The notes: generated from the letters alone by a model not told the origin. A stretch of DNA of 41,023 nt from Dehalococcoidia bacterium (GCA_003599745.1 QZJL01000026.1:1-41023), one strand, 5' to 3'; counted from the first letter of the stretch, positions 7,116 through 15,926 are shown. Numbers and translations are program-made.

Positions 7116-9047
7116 ATGAAGCTGTACGACAAAAGCGGCAACACCATGGTAGAAGTCTATAAACTGGAGCGCCGGGGCGACGACCTGGTGATGCAGACCA
7201 ACATCCTGGAAAGCATGCCGGTCGATGTCTATGTCAAGCCGGCGGAGTTCTGGCGCTTTCTCCGGATGGCGATGAAATCCGGCGTCATCGGCTACGTGCC
7301 CGCCTTTTTCTGCAAGGCCTGGGCCAGGCGCAACCAGAAGCCGGTGACAAAAGAAGCACCAAAGCCCAAAGCCGGGGCCAAACCCGCCGAAGCTCCCAAA
7401 GCCGCGCCACCGCCGTCCAAAGTTGAAACTCCCGCGCCCGCCGTCGTTAAGGATGCCGCGCCGCTGGCTCCCGGCGAGTATGACATCGCCATCGTGGGCG
7501 CGGGCAACAACGGCCTCATCGTGGGCGCCTACCTCGCCAAGGCCGGCCTCAAGACCTGCGTTCTCGAATCGCGCGACTTCATCGGTGGCGGCGTGGTTAC
7601 CCGCGAAGCCACCGTGCCGGGCTTCAAGCACGACCTGGGGGCGACTGCCGCTCTCTGGATTGACCAGAACCCCATCATCAAAAACGACGAGTTGGGGCTG
7701 GTCAAGAAATACGGCTTAAAGTTCCTGCCCATACCCGAGGTGCAGGAAGTCATCATCTTCCCTGACGACCGTAACATCACCATCTACCACGACCTCGATA
7801 AGACCTGCGCCTCCATCGAGAAAATCAGTCCCAAAGACGCCGAGCAGTTCCGTAAGTACGTCGAATGGGCGACGCCCTTCTTCAAGCCGGTGCTGCGCGG
7901 CTCGAACATGCCCCCCGCCCCATTCGGCAGCTTCATCACCATGCTCTCCGGCTCATCGAAGGGCCAAGAGCTGATTCACACCATGTTCTCCAGCGCCTAC
8001 GACGCGGTGAACGACTGGTTTTCCAGCGACGAGATGAAGATTGCCGCTACCCGCTGGGCGGCGCAGGCGCGCGTCAGCCCCTACGAGTCAGGTACGGCAG
8101 AGGGTATCGAGTTCATGGCGCCCTACTCGGTGCTCTACGGCGCTAAAGCCATCGAGGGCGGCGCCGGGCGCTTCACCGAAATCCTGGGGCAGGCCATCAA
8201 GGACTTCGGCGGTGAAATCCGGACAAACGCCAGGGTAAAGCAGGTGCTCATCAGGGATAACAAGGCCGAGGGCGTGGTGCTCGATAGCGGTGAGACCGTC
8301 CGCGCCCGCAAAGGCGTGGTGATGGGACTCAACATCAAGCAAATCTTCCCGGCGATGGTTACCGACGCCAAATTACCCGACGGCTTCGTCAAGAACGTGC
8401 AGGCGCTCAAACCGCAGCGCGTCCAGTACATGACCATCCACCTCGCCATGAACAACGCACCCAAGTATAAAGCCGGCGGCGACGTTGACCGGGGCTTCCA
8501 GGTGCAGACCTTCCCCACCGCCAACTTCCAGGAGTTTATGGACGGGCTGACCGAGATGTATCGCGGCAAGGCGAAGTGGGGCTCGCCGGGCATCATCTGC
8601 TCCACCATCTTCGACCCCACCCGCGCCCCCGAGGGCAAGCATACCCTCTGGGTCGCCCACCAGGAGCCCTACTACGTGGAAGGCGGGCCGGAGCAGTGGG
8701 ACAAGATTGGCGAGGAAGTCTGCGACAAGATACTAGCGACCATCCGACAGCACACCACCAATATGGACGACGCGAACATCATCGCTAAAAAGTTCCTCAC
8801 GCCGCTGGAATACTCGCGCTGGGACGAGTCCTGGATTGACGGCGAGCCGAGCCACATCGGCGGCTACCTGACCCAGTACATGTCGAACCGCCCGTTGCCG
8901 GGCTGGAGCGGCTACAAGATGCCGGTGGACTCACTCTACCTCTGCGGGCCTTCGACCCACCCGGGCACGGGGCTTAATGCCGGAGCGCGCGCCCCCGCCA
9001 ACGTCATCATGAAAGACCTGGGCATCGAGTTCGATAAAGTAATTTAA
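7116..9047 (+). CDS. phytoene desaturase-like FAD/NAD(P) oxidoreductase with extra N-terminal domain
   Basis: A ~643-aa protein. The first ~75 residues form a compact domain I do not recognise (starting MKLYDKSGNTMVEVYKLERR). A flexible Ala/Pro/Lys-rich linker of about 45 residues follows, then a COG1233-type oxidoreductase. That core shows the Rossmann motif GAGNNG, an ExR segment (LESRDFIGGG) and, at the C-terminus, YLCGPSTHPGTGLNAGARAP, the FAD-contact signature of the phytoene desaturase/carotenoid isomerase superfamily. Family members oxidise or isomerise hydrophobic polyenes, but many are of unknown function. No carotenoid genes are adjacent, so carotenoid synthesis should not be assumed. 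ATG 7116 was chosen; ATG 7101 and TTG 7071 are in-frame but lack a better ribosome site. Confidence 0.82.
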   Translation: MKLYDKSGNTMVEVYKLERRGDDLVMQTNILESMPVDVYVKPAEFWRFLRMAMKSGVIGYVPAFFCKAWARRNQKPVTKEAPKPKAGAKPAEAPKAAPPPSKVETPAPAVVKDAAPLAPGEYDIAIVGAGNNGLIVGAYLAKAGLKTCVLESRDFIGGGVVTREATVPGFKHDLGATAALWIDQNPIIKNDELGLVKKYGLKFLPIPEVQEVIIFPDDRNITIYHDLDKTCASIEKISPKDAEQFRKYVEWATPFFKPVLRGSNMPPAPFGSFITMLSGSSKGQELIHTMFSSAYDAVNDWFSSDEMKIAATRWAAQARVSPYESGTAEGIEFMAPYSVLYGAKAIEGGAGRFTEILGQAIKDFGGEIRTNARVKQVLIRDNKAEGVVLDSGETVRARKGVVMGLNIKQIFPAMVTDAKLPDGFVKNVQALKPQRVQYMTIHLAMNNAPKYKAGGDVDRGFQVQTFPTANFQEFMDGLTEMYRGKAKWGSPGIICSTIFDPTRAPEGKHTLWVAHQEPYYVEGGPEQWDKIGEEVCDKILATIRQHTTNMDDANIIAKKFLTPLEYSRWDESWIDGEPSHIGGYLTQYMSNRPLPGWSGYKMPVDSLYLCGPSTHPGTGLNAGARAPANVIMKDLGIEFDKVI

Positions 9048-9053
9048 GACTGG

Positions 9054-9093
9054 CCTGTCATTGCGAGCCATCCGGCAGGAGGCGAAGCAATCT
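9054..9093. repeat. REP-like dispersed repeat (GTCATTGCGAG type)
   Basis: The stretch reads CCTGTCATTGCGAGCC, then GGAGGCGAAGCAATCTGGG. It matches the general form of a short intergenic repeat (GTCATTGCGAGC ... GCGAAGCAATCT) that I know from many bacterial genomes. Only this copy was noticed in the window. It lies immediately after the stop codon of the phytoene-desaturase-like gene. Confidence 0.5.
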
Positions 9094-9105
9094 GGGCGGG
9101 GAATA

Positions 9106-9140
9106 AAGAAGGGGGACGGGAGAAATTCGCCCCCCTTCTT
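9106..9140. terminator. bidirectional hairpin terminator
   Basis: A perfect 10-bp inverted repeat, AAGAAGGGGG (9106-9115) and CCCCCTTCTT (9131-9140), with a 15-nt loop. It lies between two convergent genes and has A-rich and T-rich flanks, so it could end transcripts from both sides. Confidence 0.65.
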
Positions 9141-9164
9141 GTATGCCCATATATCGTTGGAGAA

Positions 9165-10925
9165 TTAATTTCCGGTATCGGCAGGGTCATCACCTTGGTT
9201 TCTCTGATTAGACATGTAGGCATCGGTCATAAATGCCAGTAATAGCTTGATACCTTTGTCAGTTCTTTCAACAAGGTTCCGGAAATGGCTTTTTAACGTC
9301 CCATGCTCACTGATTATTTTCTTCCGAATCTGGTCTTTCTCGGTTGTGTCAGACACGTGTGCCGAAAATTTCGTCCGGAGGAATTGAATTTCCCCGAGGG
9401 GAGAGATTATTTGATCTATTTCTTGATTATTAATGCCTTTAGCCTTCAGTATTGCCCCAAGCAATTTGATACTGCCGAGTTTGGGGTCATAACAGTTGAG
9501 TGATTGGCCTAACCCCTTAATATACGGATAATTAAATCCTTCGACTACTAATTTATCCAGGGTTTGAATTTCGTCTGCCCATTCCTTAACGGAATTAGAG
9601 ACAACGTAATTAAGCTGAGTACATAAGCTCGAATCACGGCAGGCCCATAGTTTGCTCTTGCTTTTTGATAGTTCTTCTAAGGATGACTTCAGCTCTGAAA
9701 GCGGCTCATACGATATGTCCCACTCCGCTTTGAAATCAGTCTTCAATGCTCTCTCCGATATTCCTGCCTTCGGATTCTCATTGTATTGCTTCCAGTGCAA
9801 TTGTTCATTATGAGGAAGGTCCCCCAAATAACATAAATATGTGAAAACCTGCCCGGCTTCATTAATATCATAAGTTTGCAGATACCAGCTATTCCTGCAA
9901 CTAATATTACGTTGGTCTAAATTGTACTTTTCCGTGTCTTGCTTGTACTTCAATAAAACATCTGGCTTGAAAAAGGCGGGGGAAGTCTCAAATGGTTTAT
10001 CCGATTCAACGAAGTAATTTCCGAGCTCACGAGGGTCGCATGAAAGCTCATCAACTCTCTTATGTTTCCAGTCCCAAGCTATAAATGTTTCGTATTTTTT
10101 CGGTTCTAAATCTTTGTCTGTTAGCCTTGCCAGCATTACCTTACGAGGTTGTCTGTTGCGAATGACCTGAAAGCCTCTTATCCAGCTTGAAGTAGCTTCT
10201 CTCTTTTGATTAAATAAAATTCCCCTATGAGCGTAAATTTCGTTTGTCTCGTCACTGAAATCAGCCTTTTGTTGGTCTTTCTGGTCTACACCCACCCCTT
10301 TGTCATAGACAACCCTATCGAAAAATCGGATAAGCACTGACCTGTTCAAAAAGAGGTGAAAATCAAGCACATCCTGCTTGATGGTCGTTATGTGCCCGCC
10401 CTCTGGCGGATACAATATTTTAATGACTTCCTCAATATCACCATCTTTGTTTAGCCTGCAATAGGCCTTCCTCTCACCCATAAAATGGAGGCCGTGCAGG
10501 TGAGTCAGAAATTGCGATACTTCTATGTATCCCTTTTTATCACCCTTGCCTTCAAAGTATCGGAGGAACGTAACAGGTTGTGCTTGAGCGAGTATTTTAG
10601 AGTAGTTCGATTCAAAAGGCTTTGAGATAAAGTGCTTTAGCTCGCCGCGCTTACCGAATCTGTATCCATACCCCCAGGAGTCTTGAAAACTTTGCCATTT
10701 CAGCAGGTCCTGAACGTAATCGCCTTTCAAGCTCTTGGATGGGACAATAACTGAATAGACGAAACTTGCTTTGAAAGAGCAATATAGTGGGATGTCCCCT
10801 GCCCTGGTATTCAGAAGAAATTGGAGAAAATCATTCTGTTCTAAGCACTTGTTATAATCCTCAGTTCCCAATTTGGGCAACCGGGAAATTGATTCAAGCT
10901 CTTTTAATATTTGCTCAGCGTCCAT
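9165..10925 (-). CDS. unknown AT-rich protein with C-terminal HEPN-like motif
   Basis: A 586-aa protein I cannot assign to a named family. No signal peptide or membrane segment is evident, so it is probably cytoplasmic. The centre is rich in aromatic and charged residues (FKPDVLLKYKQD, then QLHWKQYNE). The C-terminal ~130 residues are helical and contain LRTKFSAH, where R517 and H523 fit the Rx4-6H signature of HEPN ribonuclease domains found in abortive-infection and toxin proteins. The gene stands alone, has markedly higher AT than its neighbours and is bounded by terminators, all signs of transfer. A phage-defence role is an inference from that motif and context; it could equally be an uncharacterised enzyme. 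Start ATG 10925. Confidence 0.6.
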   Translation of the reverse strand: MDAEQILKELESISRLPKLGTEDYNKCLEQNDFLQFLLNTRAGDIPLYCSFKASFVYSVIVPSKSLKGDYVQDLLKWQSFQDSWGYGYRFGKRGELKHFISKPFESNYSKILAQAQPVTFLRYFEGKGDKKGYIEVSQFLTHLHGLHFMGERKAYCRLNKDGDIEEVIKILYPPEGGHITTIKQDVLDFHLFLNRSVLIRFFDRVVYDKGVGVDQKDQQKADFSDETNEIYAHRGILFNQKREATSSWIRGFQVIRNRQPRKVMLARLTDKDLEPKKYETFIAWDWKHKRVDELSCDPRELGNYFVESDKPFETSPAFFKPDVLLKYKQDTEKYNLDQRNISCRNSWYLQTYDINEAGQVFTYLCYLGDLPHNEQLHWKQYNENPKAGISERALKTDFKAEWDISYEPLSELKSSLEELSKSKSKLWACRDSSLCTQLNYVVSNSVKEWADEIQTLDKLVVEGFNYPYIKGLGQSLNCYDPKLGSIKLLGAILKAKGINNQEIDQIISPLGEIQFLRTKFSAHVSDTTEKDQIRKKIISEHGTLKSHFRNLVERTDKGIKLLLAFMTDAYMSNQRNQGDDPADTGN

Positions 10926-11012
10926 CTATGGGTTCTTATCTTCTCTTATAACTCTAATGAATAGAAACTGCAAAATTTCCGCTAGACGCTATTTTATCAT
11001 TGCATAACAACA

Positions 11013-11039
11013 AAGGCACAGTCCTTACGACTGTGCCTT
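11013..11039 (-). terminator. hairpin terminator after the amidase-like gene
   Basis: Perfect 9-bp inverted repeat AAGGCACAG (11013-11021) / CTGTGCCTT (11031-11039) with a 9-nt loop. On the minus strand the hairpin runs into a T-rich stretch, fitting termination of the gene ending at 11083. Confidence 0.6.
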
Positions 11040-11082
11040 ATTACCTAATGAGCAGAAATATTTTTTGACTATCTCTGAACCT

Positions 11083-12129
11083 TTACCATCTCGCGTTCTG
11101 GATATACTGCTCGGCGGACTCTCTATTCGTATCCGGCATTTTCTTGAGGAACAGGTTGGGCGGGAACTTCGAGACGTATTTGCCGTAGGCGTTGGTGTAA
11201 AGCTCTTTGCAGATATTGGGGATGGTGTGCTGGCGGCGGAAGCTGGCGATGGGGATGGTGGCTTCGACCAGCGTCTGGAAAGGCGAGATAGCCTCGGCCA
11301 TCAGGCGGCCGTCGTAGTCGTAAATCGAGGAACGGCCAACTCCATGGTCTTGAATTAAGTCATCGGTGTTGAGAGAGTTGTTCACGAAGAAGCCATAGAC
11401 GCTATTGGAGATGCAGTTGGCGGCGAAGTCCACCCGCATGGTGTCGCCGAGGCCGCCCCGGAACGATACCGGGCGGGTGCCCCAGTGGCCGGCGCCCAGC
11501 GTCATGTAGCGAATGAGCATCTCCGCCCCTTTCATAGCGAAGCAGCGGGCGGCTTCGGGGTCGTAAATCTCCGGCAGGATGGCGATATTGCCGATGTCCG
11601 TTCGGGCGACCGGGAAGATGGCGTCCGCCCCGTAGCGCTCTTTGTAGGCATCCAGCACGTCATAGACCGTGGTGCCGAAGCCCAGCCCCGGCATATTACG
11701 CAGTTTCCAGCGGGTGTGGACGATTTTGCCGTCCGGGCCGACGATGACCCCGAGATAGAAGAAATGACCCGGCCAGTCCGCTAACCGTCCCTTGGCCCCG
11801 AACTCGATGTAACAGTTGTATTTTTTAGCGCGCTCGCCGATGGCCTCGGTCTCCTCGCCGGGGACGTCCACCGCCACCCGCATTTGCTCCTCGCGGTTCC
11901 AGAGGATGCTTGAGCCGGTAAGCGGAAATTCGTGAAAGACGAGCAGGTCCTTGTGGCGGCGGCTCTGGGTGAAGTCTATAAGCTGGAGCATCAGGTTGAG
12001 GTTGTTCTTGATGCCTTGCTGGTAGTTCTTGATGTCGAGCGTCATCTGCTTCGACTGGATGACGGTGACGACGACGTCGTCACCGCGCAGGGGCACCACT
12101 TCATAGTTGGGTAGCGGTTTTTCGGCCAT
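11083..12129 (-). CDS. aliphatic-amidase-like nitrilase superfamily protein, catalytic Cys missing
   Basis: A 348-aa nitrilase superfamily member closest in pattern to aliphatic amidases (AmiE). Conserved landmarks are the Glu of DLLVFHEFPLTG, the Lys of HTRWKLRN, and PEAARCFAMKGAEMLIR, which matches the AmiE segment after the nucleophile. Aligned from MKGAE backwards, the AmiE catalytic Cys166 position is Leu here (AILPEIYDP). The usual C-N hydrolase chemistry is therefore unlikely, and the protein may bind a ligand or use other chemistry. It has a strong ribosome site (AAAGGAG) before ATG 12129. It is divergent from a paralogue at 12392 that has the same loss. Substrate unknown. Confidence 0.82.
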   Translation of the reverse strand: MAEKPLPNYEVVPLRGDDVVVTVIQSKQMTLDIKNYQQGIKNNLNLMLQLIDFTQSRRHKDLLVFHEFPLTGSSILWNREEQMRVAVDVPGEETEAIGERAKKYNCYIEFGAKGRLADWPGHFFYLGVIVGPDGKIVHTRWKLRNMPGLGFGTTVYDVLDAYKERYGADAIFPVARTDIGNIAILPEIYDPEAARCFAMKGAEMLIRYMTLGAGHWGTRPVSFRGGLGDTMRVDFAANCISNSVYGFFVNNSLNTDDLIQDHGVGRSSIYDYDGRLMAEAISPFQTLVEATIPIASFRRQHTIPNICKELYTNAYGKYVSKFPPNLFLKKMPDTNRESAEQYIQNARW

Positions 12130-12276
12130 CGTGCTCTCCTTTAAGAATATGGATTTAGATACGTGCTAGAGTTGCCTTGCGGCAACACGGGGGAAATCGG
12201 CATGGGGTAAGCTGTTCACCATCATAATCACCCGCATAAAAAGCTGGAATTTCAGGGCGTAATATGGTACGATAGC

Positions 12277-12305
12277 AATGCCGCTTTGGATTATATCGCG
12301 GCATT
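12277..12305. promoter_or_regulatory. 8-bp inverted repeat between divergent amidase-like genes
   Basis: AATGCCGC (12277-12284) and GCGGCATT (12298-12305) are perfectly complementary with a 13-nt AT-rich loop. The element lies about 85 nt upstream of the ATG at 12392, inside the shared divergent gap. It could be an operator or an RNA hairpin; no regulator can be named. Confidence 0.35.
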
Positions 12306-12391
12306 TGTGCGACTGTCAATCGGCGGAGATGGGTGGGGGGGCACCGATACGGAAGTTGCCGCCCGGGTAGCGGCGTGTCAGGAGGTACGGT

Positions 12392-13459
12392 ATGCCATAC
12401 AAGGAAGCCCCTAACTACGAATGCGTTCCCCTCCGCAGCGAAGAAGTGGCACTCGCTGCTATCCAGTCAAGACTGCGTGTCATTGACACCAGTTCTCCCG
12501 ACGCTGCCCGCGAAGGTAAGAAGAAGAACATCGAGCACATGGCCAAGCTGGCGGCGCAGGCCCAGGGCTGGGGCAAAAAAGACTTGCTCTGCTTCCACGA
12601 GTCGCCCATCGGCGGTTATACGCCTGCTTGGAAAAAGGACGATTTCCTGGCGGCGGGCGTGGACTTCCCCGAGGGCGAGGAAATTGAGGCCATCGGCCAG
12701 ATTGCCATAAAGTACAAGTGCTACCTCGAGTTCGGCTGCTACGCCAAGCTAAAGGAATGGCCCGGTCACTTCGTGAACATGGCGACCATCATCGGCCCGT
12801 CCGGTAAGGTGATTTACGGGAGTTGGAAGAAGCGTAATCTTTCGTCCTTTGCCGACCTGGGCACCACCATCTACGACGTGCTTGACGAGTTCACCAAACG
12901 TTACGGCTGGGACCAGGTATTCCCGGTCTGCCGTACCGACATCGGCAATATCGCCATCATTCCTGAAATCAATGAGCCGGAGATGGGGCGCATCTACGCC
13001 ATGAAGGGCGCGGAAATCCTGGTGCGCTATATGACGCTGGGCGCGGGACATTGGGGCACCAGCCCGCTTTCCGGACCGCACGGCGGCCCTGACAACACTT
13101 TTGTGATGGATATGCAGGGGATGTGCATCAACTCCGGCGTTTACGGCGTCTATGTCAACAACGCCGTTACCGAAGAAGACGGCCTGACGCTGGACATCGG
13201 CTGCGGTCACAGTTGCATCATCGATACCGAGGGGAAGATTATGATAGAGGCAAGTTCCCCGCTGGAGACCTGGGCGGCCGCCACCATTCCCCTGGCAGCC
13301 TACCGCAAGCGCCACTGGATACCACGCTTCCCCAAAGAGCTATTCAGCCACGCTTATGATAACTACGTTCCTAGATTTCCGCCCAACAGCTACATTGAGA
13401 AGCAGCCTCAATCCCTCAGGGAGCTGGGACAGCACTACGCTGGGATTGCGAGATGGTAA
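12392..13459 (+). CDS. aliphatic-amidase-like nitrilase superfamily protein, catalytic Cys missing (paralogue)
   Basis: A 355-aa paralogue of the divergent gene at 11083, sharing the opening YxxVPLR, GNIAI(I/L)PEI, MKGAEILVRYMTLGAGHWGT and the RW C-terminus. The catalytic Glu (LLCFHESPIGG) and Lys (YGSWKKRN) are kept. The nucleophile position is Ile (AIIPEINEP), so the Cys is lost here as well, and the nearby Cys of the first copy is Tyr/Ile-rich sequence here. AGGAGG lies 8 nt before the ATG. An acyl-CoA synthetase follows 51 nt downstream on the same strand, so the two may be co-transcribed and act on related carboxylic acids or amides. That link is inferred. Confidence 0.82.
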   Translation: MPYKEAPNYECVPLRSEEVALAAIQSRLRVIDTSSPDAAREGKKKNIEHMAKLAAQAQGWGKKDLLCFHESPIGGYTPAWKKDDFLAAGVDFPEGEEIEAIGQIAIKYKCYLEFGCYAKLKEWPGHFVNMATIIGPSGKVIYGSWKKRNLSSFADLGTTIYDVLDEFTKRYGWDQVFPVCRTDIGNIAIIPEINEPEMGRIYAMKGAEILVRYMTLGAGHWGTSPLSGPHGGPDNTFVMDMQGMCINSGVYGVYVNNAVTEEDGLTLDIGCGHSCIIDTEGKIMIEASSPLETWAAATIPLAAYRKRHWIPRFPKELFSHAYDNYVPRFPPNSYIEKQPQSLRELGQHYAGIARW

Positions 13460-13510
13460 GAGTAGGGATTGGCTTTTTGTGTGACTTACGATCGACGCTG
13501 GAGGCTGAGA

Positions 13511-15091
13511 ATGGCAAAGTGGAGTTCCCTGAGAGAAGATACCTGGCGCGACGTGATGGAGTGGAGCGCCCGCATCTACCCCGATAAAGTCGCCATCGTC
13601 GCCCCGGAAGACGGGCGGCGCTACACCTACGCCGAGTTTAACGAGCGCACTAACCGCCTCTGCAACGCCCTGCTGGGCATGGGGCTGAAAAAGGGCGATA
13701 GGCTCGGGGTGCTGGCCACCGATGTCCCCGAATACCTGGAGATTGCCAGCGCCTCGAAGGCCGGTTTCGCTTACGTGCCCCTCAACTGGCGGCTGAAACC
13801 CGCCGAGCTTGTCTATATCCTCAACGACTCCGGGGCGAAAGCGGTCTTCGTCGAAGAGAAGTTCTTCGATGCCATCCGCGCCGTCAAAGACCAGGTGACT
13901 GCCTTAAAGCACCTCATCGCCCTTGACGGTAAACCGACCGATATGCCGACTTATGAGGAATGCATGAAAGCCTCGCCGGAGGACCCCGGCATAGACGTGG
14001 TGATGAACGACCTGCTGGGCATCGTCTATACCAGCGGTACCACCGCTATGCCCAAGGGGGTCATCAAGAAGCACCGCGACGTCGTCCGCTACACCCGCCT
14101 GGCGAACTCGGGGCAAATCCGTAATGACAGCCGCTGTCTCGGCATGTGGCCGCTTTTCCACGTGGCACTGCTCCACGCCAACTTCATGTTCATCAAGTGC
14201 GGGGCAACGGCATATCTGCTCAAGCGTTTTGACGTGGAGAAAGTCTTAAAGCTCATCAACGATGAGAAAATCACGCATCTGGCGGGGGCGCCAACTATGC
14301 TCGTCCGTCTCACTGAGCACCCCGACCGCCCAAAGTATGATACCTCCAGCCTGCACTCCATCGCCTACGCCGGGTCGCCGATGCCGGTCGAGGCCATCAA
14401 GCGGGGCATCGCCGCCTTCGGTCCGGTCTTCCACCAGGGCTTCGGCATGACCGAGGGCACCGGCCAGACGGTGCTCACCAGGGAAGAGCACCTGCTCGCC
14501 ATCACCGACCAGTCCAAAGAGAAAATCCTGGCCTCGGTGGGTAAGCCCCTGCCCGGCTGCAAAATGCGCATCGTGGACGACGATGACAAGGACGTACCGA
14601 AGGGCCAGCCCGGGGAAATCCTCTTCAAAAGCGACGCTATCATCGAGGGCTACTGGCACAAACCAGCCGAAACCGCCGAGCTACTGCGGGGTGGCTGGCT
14701 GCACACCGGCGACATCGGCAGGGTGGACGAGGACGGCTACGTCTACATCGTTGACCGCAAGAAGGACATGATTATCTCCGGCGGGGAAAACATTGCCTCG
14801 AAGGAAGTCGAAGGCGTGCTTTACGCTCACCCTGCGGTGCTGGAATGCGCCGTCATCGGTGTGCCCAGCGAGGCATGGGGCGAGGACGTAAAGGCCATCG
14901 TCTCGCTCAAAGAAGGCATAACCGCCACCGTCGAGGAAATCATGCAGTTCGCCGCCGAGCGTCTGGGCGGCTACAAGAAACCGAAGTCGGTGGAAATTTG
15001 GCCGGAGCTGCCCAAGAACCCGGTCGGCAAAATTCTCAAGCGCGAGATGCGCGAGAAGTACTGGGCCGGCCACGAGAAGCGTGTCCACTAG
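13511..15091 (+). CDS. acyl-CoA synthetase (AMP-forming)
   Basis: A 526-aa ANL superfamily ligase that activates a carboxylic acid to its AMP ester and then its CoA thioester. Motifs are the phosphate-binding loop YTSGTTAMPKG, GFGMTEGTG, GWLHTGDIGRVDEDGYVYIVDRKKDMI and the C-terminal PKNPVGKILKRE with the catalytic Lys. ATG 13511 is chosen because GGAGG lies 8 nt upstream and the family's N-terminus begins here; an open extension to 13469 lacks support. It follows the amidase-like paralogue and overlaps the next gene by 11 nt. Length fits medium- to long-chain fatty-acid or aryl-acid ligases; the substrate cannot be told. Confidence 0.9.
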   Translation: MAKWSSLREDTWRDVMEWSARIYPDKVAIVAPEDGRRYTYAEFNERTNRLCNALLGMGLKKGDRLGVLATDVPEYLEIASASKAGFAYVPLNWRLKPAELVYILNDSGAKAVFVEEKFFDAIRAVKDQVTALKHLIALDGKPTDMPTYEECMKASPEDPGIDVVMNDLLGIVYTSGTTAMPKGVIKKHRDVVRYTRLANSGQIRNDSRCLGMWPLFHVALLHANFMFIKCGATAYLLKRFDVEKVLKLINDEKITHLAGAPTMLVRLTEHPDRPKYDTSSLHSIAYAGSPMPVEAIKRGIAAFGPVFHQGFGMTEGTGQTVLTREEHLLAITDQSKEKILASVGKPLPGCKMRIVDDDDKDVPKGQPGEILFKSDAIIEGYWHKPAETAELLRGGWLHTGDIGRVDEDGYVYIVDRKKDMIISGGENIASKEVEGVLYAHPAVLECAVIGVPSEAWGEDVKAIVSLKEGITATVEEIMQFAAERLGGYKKPKSVEIWPELPKNPVGKILKREMREKYWAGHEKRVH

Positions 15092-15809
15092 CTTGTCAGG
15101 CCAGTTTCAGCTTCTCAAAGCGCTGGCCGGGGCGGGAGTAGGCTCGCGCCGCCAGATGGCCGAGGCCATCAAGCAGGGGAGGGTGGCGGTGAACGGGAAG
15201 GTCGCTTCCGACTTCCGCCTGACCATCAGCCCGGATGATAAGGTCACATTCGACGGCCACCCGGTGAACCTGAAGCCGGGCAAGAAGCTCGTCTATCTGA
15301 TGCTCAACAAGCCGCCCGGCATTCTCACCACTACCCGCGACGAGCGGGGGCGCGACACGGTGATGGCGCTTTTACCGCCGAAATACCGCAACCTCGGTCT
15401 CTATCCGGCGGGGCGGCTCGATAAAGACTCCACCGGCCTGCTGATACTGACAAACGACGGTAACCTCACCTACAAGCTGACCCACCCGAAGTTCGAGCAT
15501 GAGAAAGAGTACCTGGTGCGCCTCGATAAGCGGCTTGTGCTGGTTGATGCCGACCGGCTGAAGCGGGGCATTTTGCTTGAGGATGGCCGTACTCGTCCCG
15601 CCACCATCAAGCCGGCTGCCGAGCCTTTAAGCTACCGCATCACGGTGCACGAGGGCAAAAAACGCCAGCTCCGTCGCATGTTCGCGGCCTTAGGCTACCG
15701 GGTGGAAGCTTTGCAGCGTGTCCGCATCGGCAGACTGCTGCTGGGCACCCTCAAGGAAGGCGAGTCGCGCGAGCTTACCCAGGCTGAGGTCGCCAGCCTG
15801 ATGGGATAA
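15081..15809 (+). CDS. RluB/RsuA-family pseudouridine synthase
   Basis: A 242-aa rRNA pseudouridine synthase. It has an N-terminal S4 RNA-binding domain (GSRRQMAEAIKQGRVAVNGKV, about residues 18-40) and a catalytic core with the family motif GRLDKDSTGLLILTNDG, in which the Asp of RLD is the nucleophile. KKRQLRRMFAALGY is the C-terminal RNA-contact motif. The GTG start at 15081 overlaps the end of the acyl-CoA synthetase by 11 nt, implying translational coupling. The family modifies 23S (RluB/E/F) or 16S (RsuA) rRNA; which one is not decidable here. A weak hairpin terminator lies at 15900. Confidence 0.92.
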   Translation: MSTSLSGQFQLLKALAGAGVGSRRQMAEAIKQGRVAVNGKVASDFRLTISPDDKVTFDGHPVNLKPGKKLVYLMLNKPPGILTTTRDERGRDTVMALLPPKYRNLGLYPAGRLDKDSTGLLILTNDGNLTYKLTHPKFEHEKEYLVRLDKRLVLVDADRLKRGILLEDGRTRPATIKPAAEPLSYRITVHEGKKRQLRRMFAALGYRVEALQRVRIGRLLLGTLKEGESRELTQAEVASLMG

Positions 15810-15833
15810 GTCCTTCAGCTTAGCTTTAAAAAG

Positions 15834-15880
15834 TGGCGACCTTGGGGCGATCGAACGCCCGACGCACGGTTTAGGAAACC
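15834..15880 (-). pseudogene. tRNA-Arg(CCT) 3'-half fragment
   Basis: On the minus strand this reads as an anticodon arm around CCT (GGTTTCCTAAACC), a variable region, a T-arm-like GGGCG-TTCGAT-CGCCC and a 3' end closing in GCCA. The matching 5' half (acceptor and D arm) is not found in the next 300 nt, and the T loop is one nucleotide short. It is therefore a broken tRNA or a tRNA-derived attachment site left by an integrated element. It lies at the edge of a 516-nt stretch with no intact gene. Confidence 0.6.
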
Positions 15881-15899
15881 ACCCCCTGCCTCTTCCCTT

Positions 15900-15926
15900 C
15901 CAGCCTGTCGGCTGGGTGATGTTTTT
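15900..15926 (+). terminator. weak hairpin terminator
   Basis: CCAGCC (15900-15905) and GGCTGG (15910-15915) form a 6-bp stem with a 4-nt loop, with a run of five T at 15922-15926 a few bases later. It may end the acyl-CoA synthetase/pseudouridine synthase transcript. Confidence 0.4.
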
